Shown piece after piece: positions 60,130 through 64,000 of a DNA stretch of 64,000 bases. The notes beneath the pieces are model-generated. The model did not search any database. It worked only from the letters and a program-made list of their open reading frames with translations, and was not told the origin of the DNA. Each line of letters begins with the position of its first letter. The first letter of the stretch is position 1. Source of the DNA: Hymenobacter aerilatus (GTDB lineage Bacteria; Bacteroidota; Bacteroidia; Cytophagales; Hymenobacteraceae); the NCBI RefSeq assembly GCF_022921095.1, contig NZ_CP095053.1, positions 3,762,501-3,826,500 of the forward strand, read 5' to 3'. The position numbers were made by a program, and so were the translations under genes.

Positions 60130-60930
60130 TTATTCTTCCGTTGGCGTAGCCCTTAGCAAGGCCATCAAATGAGGCACCAGCCGGGCCGCTACTTCAGTCA
60201 GCGGCACAGCGCGCCCCAACTCCTGCTGCAACGACGCAACGGCTTTATCATCGATGCCGCAGGGAATGATATGGCTGAAATAGCTGAGGTCCGTGTTGAC
60301 GTTGAGCGCAAAGCCGTGCATGGTCACCCAGCGGCTGCACTTCACGCCCATTGCGCAGATTTTTCGGGGGTTGGGTGCACCTTCCTTCCAGTCGAGCCAC
60401 ACGCCGGTGAGGCCGGCAATACGCCCCGCCGAAACGCCAAAATCGGCCAGTGTGAGGATAACAGCTTCTTCCAGTACGCGCAGGTAGCGGTGAATGTCGG
60501 TGAAGAAGTTGTCGAGGTCGAGGATGGGGTAGCCCACCAGTTGGCCAGGGCCGTGGTAAGTGATGTCGCCACCGCGGTTGATGCGGTGGAAGGTAGCGCC
60601 GTGGTGCGCCAGACCGGCCTCGTTGAGCAGAAGGTGCTCGGGCTTGCCACTCTTCCCTAAGGTATACACGTGCGGATGCTCGCACAGCAACAGGTAGTTA
60701 GGGGTAGGCACAGGAGATTCACCTCGCTCGATGGCGTCGCGGTTTTGCTTTTTGCGTTCCAGCGTATCGGCTAGCACACTCTCTTGGTACGCCCAGGCTG
60801 CCTCATACGGCTGCACACCCAGATCACGTACTTGCAGGGCACGATTTTGCTGGGGTGTAGCAGCGGGTGCGGCAATGGGCAATAAAGTGTCCGGAACCGA
60901 CGCGATGCAAGAAGTAAGCACTGTATCCAT
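60130..60930 (-). CDS. lipB: Octanoyl-[acyl carrier protein]:protein octanoyltransferase
   Basis: About 266 residues from the ATG at 60930 (MDTVLTSCIA); the frame opens earlier. It moves octanoyl groups from ACP to lipoyl domains, the first step of lipoate synthesis, in the cytoplasm. Motifs: CEHPHVYTLGKSGKPEHLL, NRGGDITYHGPGQLVGYPILDL, LTGVWLDWKEG, the catalytic Lys in RKICAMGVKCSRWVTMHGFALNV and the catalytic Cys in SHIIPCGIDDKAVASL. There is an N-terminal extension of about 35 residues. It is the first gene of a five-gene run to hemD. TACCTTTG at 61048-61055 (minus) may be its -7 box. Confidence 0.95.
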   Translation of the reverse strand: MDTVLTSCIASVPDTLLPIAAPAATPQQNRALQVRDLGVQPYEAAWAYQESVLADTLERKKQNRDAIERGESPVPTPNYLLLCEHPHVYTLGKSGKPEHLLLNEAGLAHHGATFHRINRGGDITYHGPGQLVGYPILDLDNFFTDIHRYLRVLEEAVILTLADFGVSAGRIAGLTGVWLDWKEGAPNPRKICAMGVKCSRWVTMHGFALNVNTDLSYFSHIIPCGIDDKAVASLQQELGRAVPLTEVAARLVPHLMALLRATPTEE

Positions 60931-61047
60931 CCTGATAAAAAATATGGTGTACAAAAAGTAAGCTGCGCCGGCTCCTTGTTGCACCCTTTCGGCTTGTCAA
61001 TAACAGTCAACTGCAACTCTGACAATGGGTAGGCACGCAAACCACTT

Positions 61048-61055
61048 CAAAGGTA
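61048..61055 (-). promoter_or_regulatory. Possible -7 box for the lipB-hemD run
   Basis: On the minus strand TACCTTTG fits TAnnTTTG exactly, 118 bases upstream of the lipB start. I see no TTG at the right distance. Confidence 0.35.
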
Positions 61056-61098
61056 CTAGATTTAGCACCAACCCATCCGCGCTTCTCCCTACCCACTT

Positions 61099-61458
61099 AT
61101 GCTTCTCCCCGCACACCAACTTGGCCAAGACAGCGAAGACGCTGCTGCTGCGTACCTCACGGCGCAGGGATACACCATTGTGCAGCGTAATTACCGCTAC
61201 CGCCGCGCCGAAATCGACTTGATTGCCCGGCTAGAATCTGCGTTGCTGGTATTTGTAGAAGTGAAGGCCCGCTCTACCACACAGTTTGGCTACCCCGAGG
61301 CCTTCGTGACGGAGCGCAAGCGGCAACTATTTCGCTTAGCGGCTGAACAGGTACAGGAGGAATTGGACTGGCACGGCGACATTCGCTTCGACGTATTAGC
61401 CGTGACACCCGTAGCCGCCGGCTTTCGGATAGAGCACTTTGAAGACGCGTTTTATTGA
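61099..61458 (+). CDS. YraN/UPF0102 family protein (nuclease-like fold)
   Basis: 119 residues. The conserved core is AAYLTAQGYTIVQRNYRYRRAEIDLIAR...LVFVEVKARSTTQFG, in which EID and the later VEVK form a PD-(D/E)XK-type site, with a C-terminal CHWHGDIRFDVLAVTP-like strand (here WHGDIRFDVLAV). It is probably a Holliday-junction-related or other DNA nuclease-like protein, although YraN's role is not settled. The ATG at 61099 is clear. It is divergent from lipB, and its stop is close to the convergent MORN-repeat gene (17 bases). Confidence 0.9.
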   Translation: MLLPAHQLGQDSEDAAAAYLTAQGYTIVQRNYRYRRAEIDLIARLESALLVFVEVKARSTTQFGYPEAFVTERKRQLFRLAAEQVQEELDWHGDIRFDVLAVTPVAAGFRIEHFEDAFY

Positions 61459-61475
61459 GGGTAGGCCCTACCCCC

Positions 61476-62474
61476 CTATTTCCGGCGAGTACTGCCTGGG
61501 CGGCGACGGTCTACGGGGTCGGCGCTGGCGTCGGCGGTACCGCGCTTGTCGTAGCCTTTTTCTTTGTCGAAGACGAGCACGCCGTTGCGGTTGTATTCCA
61601 TCACCAGCTCCGGCGTGGCTACCTCCGGCTCATAGCCCGATTCGCCATAGGCATACACATAGTGGCGACGGTCCTTCAGATTGCGAAAGCCCCAGTAGTT
61701 AACCCACAGGCCTACCTTTTTACCATTCTCAAACTGGCCGTCCCACTCGCGTTGGCCATTTTCGTTGTAGCGTACGTAGTCGCCTTCCAGCTCCCCGTTC
61801 ACGTAGGGAATCACTTCTTTCAGTTGCTTGTGCTCGGCGTCGTAATAAGAAATAACGGCGTCGCGGGGGAAACCCATTTCGTAGTGCACTTTGTCGCGCA
61901 GGATGTTGTCGGCGGTGGTTTGCTCCCAGCGCAAATGGCGCGTACCCACGGCAAAAAAGCCCGTTTCTATCACCTTACCGCCTTGTAGCTTCTTGTACGG
62001 GCCATGCAGCACCAAACTCTTTGGGTCTAGCTCGCCAGGACCAGCTTTGTAAATACGGTGCTTACCTGCATCGTAGATATAGCGACCAGGCGCGTAGAGA
62101 TTGGGCTGCTGAAAATTTTTCAGGTAGTAGAATATCTCCACCACCTGCTTTTTCCCCTTCGGCCCCGACTTCGCATAGCCCTTTTTAATGGGCTGACCCA
62201 TGAAGATGTTTTTCTTCTTTTTAGGTTTGCGCTGTTCCGCTTTGGCTTTCGCCTTGGCTGCCTTCTCCTGCTCTTTGCTCAGGGCGGCTACGCGCTTGTT
62301 GGTGAGCGAAGGCGCGCTGGCCGTGTCATTGGCAGTAGTCAGAGAATCGGTGGTAGCCAGCAGGGTAGCCGCGTCGGGCTGACTGCTAAACGAGACGGTT
62401 TTGCGGGTACAGGCCTCCGTCAACGGCAGCAACAGGGCCAAAAGTCCGACAAAGGGTAAACGGGTACTACGCAT
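61476..62474 (-). CDS. MORN-repeat (YwqK-like) secreted protein
   Basis: About 332 residues from the ATG at 62474 (MRSTRLPFVGLLALLLPLTEACTRK), which gives a secretion signal, possibly a lipoprotein with Cys at about 22; the longer frame upstream is not convincing. A Lys-rich low-complexity segment follows (about 67-95, KEQEKAAKAKAKAEQRKPKKKKN). Then come repeated MORN-type strands: GPYKKLQGGKVIETGFF, EVIPYVNGELEGDYVRYNENGQREWDGQFENGKKVGLWVNYWGF. In Bacteroidota such proteins are often labelled YwqK-type. No toxin partner is visible, so a toxin-antitoxin label would be unsupported. Function unknown. Confidence 0.8.
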   Translation of the reverse strand: MRSTRLPFVGLLALLLPLTEACTRKTVSFSSQPDAATLLATTDSLTTANDTASAPSLTNKRVAALSKEQEKAAKAKAKAEQRKPKKKKNIFMGQPIKKGYAKSGPKGKKQVVEIFYYLKNFQQPNLYAPGRYIYDAGKHRIYKAGPGELDPKSLVLHGPYKKLQGGKVIETGFFAVGTRHLRWEQTTADNILRDKVHYEMGFPRDAVISYYDAEHKQLKEVIPYVNGELEGDYVRYNENGQREWDGQFENGKKVGLWVNYWGFRNLKDRRHYVYAYGESGYEPEVATPELVMEYNRNGVLVFDKEKGYDKRGTADASADPVDRRRPGSTRRK

Positions 62475-62637
62475 GCAAACAGGGTAGGAAAGGTAGCCAA
62501 AGAATATCCCAGCCAAACGTAAAGATACACCGCTTTGGTGCCCGGCGGTGAGTAATGAAGTTGTGAAATGGTGAGTAGTCAGACGCCGTTGGGCATAAGC
62601 TACTTGCACACTATACTCATGTATTTCACACAAAACA

Positions 62638-62674
62638 AAAAGCCCGCCGACCTTATGACAGGCAGCGGGCTTTT
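62638..62674 (-). terminator. Terminator of htpG
   Basis: AAAAGCCCGC and GCGGGCTTTT with a 17-base loop, followed by a T-rich run on the minus strand, 47 bases past the htpG stop. Confidence 0.85.
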
Positions 62675-62720
62675 GTACTGTTTAAGACTTCTCAGACTTT
62701 CTTATACTGAGCAATCACGA

Positions 62721-64000
62721 TTATTCGGCCGTTAGGAGCTCAGCACTGCGTTTCACGAAAGCCGTCAATGCTTCACCTTTCAGCATACCTTGGCTGAGTA
62801 GGGCCAGATCGAAGGCTTGCTTAGCGAGTTTCTGGCCAGCTTCACCTTCTTGTGCTAGCACGCGCTGAGCCACGGGGTGGTTGGCATTCACGCTCACGGT
62901 GTAGCTGTCGGGTAGGGAACCGAACATCTGCATGCCTCCACCGCCGCCCACACGTTGCATATCTTTCATACGACGCATAAACTCGGGCACCGTCACAATC
63001 ACCGGCGCATCCTGCGGCGACAGGGCTTCTACCTGCACCTGCATGTGCTCGTTGTTGATGGCGGCTTTGTACACCTCTGTCAGCTTGGTTTTGTCGTCGT
63101 CGCTGAGCACGCTTTCGGTCGTCTCATCCTTCTCGATGAGCTTGCCTACCGTGTCGGCGTCCACACGCTTAAAGGTTACTTTCTCCAGCTTCTGCTCCAG
63201 CTGCCCGATAAAGTGCGGGTCGAGCACGGCATTCAGCTTCAGCACCGAGTAGCCACGGTCCAGGGCTGCTTGCACGTAGCCGTGCTGGGCCTCTGGGTCG
63301 GTGGTGTACAGGATAACCGTTTGGTCGTTCTTGTCCTTCTGGTTGGCCTGAATGTGCTCCTGGTACTCGTTCAGCGTATAGTACTTGTCGGTAGTGTCCT
63401 GCACCAGCACAATGTCCTTGGCGCGGTCGTAGAACTTCTCATCCGACAGCATGCCGTACTTCACGAACAAGCCGATATCCGACCACTTCTGCTCGTAGCC
63501 AGCGCGGTCTTTGCGGAACAGCTCGGCCAGCTTGTCGGCTACCTTTTTAGTGATGTAGGTGTTGATCTTTTTCACCGCCGCATCGGCTTGCAGGAAGGAG
63601 CGCGACACGTTCAGGGGAATGTCCGGCGAGTCAATCACGCCGTGCAGCAGCATCAGGAACTCGGGCACCACGTCCTTCACCTCGTCGGTAATGAACACTT
63701 GGCGCGAGTAGAGCTGAATCTTGTTGCGCTGCAATTGCAGCTCGTCCTTGATTTTGGGGAAATACAGGATACCCGTCAGGTTGAAGGGGTAATCCACGTT
63801 CAGGTGAATCCAGAACAGCGGCGGCTCCGAGAAGGGGTACAGCTCCTGGTAGAACTTGGTGTAGTCCTCGTCGGTCAGCTCCGAGGGCTGCTTGGTCCAA
63901 ATAGGCGCCGTTTGGTTGATTACCTCACCCTCGAACTCAATCGGGATGGGTAGGAACTTGCAGTACTTGTTGAGGATGGCTTTTAGACGAGCTTCTTCCA
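62721..64000 (-). CDS. htpG: Chaperone HtpG (Hsp90), 5' end cut by window edge
   Basis: The coding frame continues past the right edge, so the start is outside the window; about 426 residues are visible. An internal GTG at 63797 is not the start. Visible parts are the middle and C-terminal domains: IPIEFEGEVINQTAPIWTK, the Hsp90 signature YPFSEPPLFWIHLNVDYPF, LQLQRNKIQLYSRQVFITDEVKDVVPEFL, GVIDSPDIPLNVSRSFLQ, then the dimerisation helices ending AEL LTAE. The ATPase domain is not in this window. It assists folding in the cytoplasm. The C-terminus (RSAELLTAE) is complete. Confidence 0.95.
   Translation of the reverse strand, partial: EEARLKAILNKYCKFLPIPIEFEGEVINQTAPIWTKQPSELTDEDYTKFYQELYPFSEPPLFWIHLNVDYPFNLTGILYFPKIKDELQLQRNKIQLYSRQVFITDEVKDVVPEFLMLLHGVIDSPDIPLNVSRSFLQADAAVKKINTYITKKVADKLAELFRKDRAGYEQKWSDIGLFVKYGMLSDEKFYDRAKDIVLVQDTTDKYYTLNEYQEHIQANQKDKNDQTVILYTTDPEAQHGYVQAALDRGYSVLKLNAVLDPHFIGQLEQKLEKVTFKRVDADTVGKLIEKDETTESVLSDDDKTKLTEVYKAAINNEHMQVQVEALSPQDAPVIVTVPEFMRRMKDMQRVGGGGGMQMFGSLPDSYTVSVNANHPVAQRVLAQEGEAGQKLAKQAFDLALLSQGMLKGEALTAFVKRSAELLTAE

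Noticed and set aside
61476..62474. Toxin-antitoxin antitoxin label for the MORN-repeat protein
   Set aside because: No toxin-like gene is adjacent and the protein has a secretion signal; the label would come from a misnamed family.
62955..63953. 332-codon open frame on the plus strand
   Set aside because: It is antisense to htpG, whose protein is unmistakable; the long frame is a by-product of GC-biased codon use.
1..64000. CRISPR arrays, rRNA genes, further tRNAs, riboswitches, prophage or integrase
   Set aside because: None was seen: no regularly spaced direct repeats, no second GGTTCGA-type T-arm context and no phage-like genes. A covariance-model search would be needed to exclude small RNAs.

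Overview
The window looks like chromosome from a Bacteroidota of the Cytophagales, most like Hymenobacter. This is inferred from gene content, not from a database match. It carries the type IX secretion/gliding genes porP-gldK-gldL-gldM-gldN plus a PorW/SprE-like lipoprotein. It also has lineage-typical families (DUF4230, DUF4834, DUF4271), an ATP synthase operon without atpD and atpC, several TAnnTTTG-type -7 promoter boxes and few Shine-Dalgarno sequences. Base composition is moderately GC-rich, except for an AT-rich stretch at about 20.8-22.9 kb.

Layout. 0-7.5 kb: a cut DUF4230 gene, a PLP-dependent deaminase/desulfhydrase, a YfhO membrane protein, DUF4834, an FkbM methyltransferase, tRNA-Thr(CGT) with promoter and terminator, and two small unknown proteins. 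7.5-9.6 kb: an NlpC/P60 hydrolase, a YkvA-type membrane protein and an acyl-carrier-like protein lacking the phosphopantetheine serine. 9.6-16.7 kb: a four-gene operon tetR-tolC-hlyD-RND with an operator-like inverted repeat over its promoter. 16.8-20.6 kb: ispF, an M28 peptidase and an orphan lutB-like gene. 20.6-28.7 kb: a surface-glycan locus with an AT-rich glycosyltransferase, a gene-free stretch, a Wzm/Wzt exporter, two tandem glycosyltransferases sharing a nearly identical DNA block (one fused to a methyltransferase) and a polysaccharide deacetylase. 28.7-36.4 kb: housekeeping genes (sdaAA, msrB, nnr, a UbiA-like gene, ppa, a PafA-like phosphatase, a HAD phosphatase). 36.5-42.5 kb: the ATP synthase operon atpZ-(4-TM protein)-atpB-E-F-H-A-G. 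42.7-50.3 kb: the PorW-like lipoprotein, PBP1A and uvrC. 50.4-56.2 kb: the type IX secretion core operon. 56.4-61.5 kb: lipB-unknown-MraY/WecA-DUF4271-hemD and divergent yraN. 61.5-64 kb: a MORN-repeat protein and htpG, cut by the right edge.

Two kinds of intergenic repeat stand out. Four copies of a roughly 100-base long-stem palindrome lie 17-37 bases after a stop codon. AGCTGATAGCT-type and GTTGTCAG-type elements sit inside the RND and ATP synthase operons, and one AGCT copy encodes most of a lipoprotein signal peptide.

How the genes work together: GldL/GldM form the motor, and GldK, GldN, PorP and PorW the outer-membrane side, of type IX secretion. The Wzm/Wzt exporter, glycosyltransferases, fused methyltransferase and deacetylase plausibly build, cap and export one surface polysaccharide. 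The RND operon is a self-contained, probably autoregulated efflux system. I found no CRISPR array, rRNA operon, prophage or intact insertion sequence.
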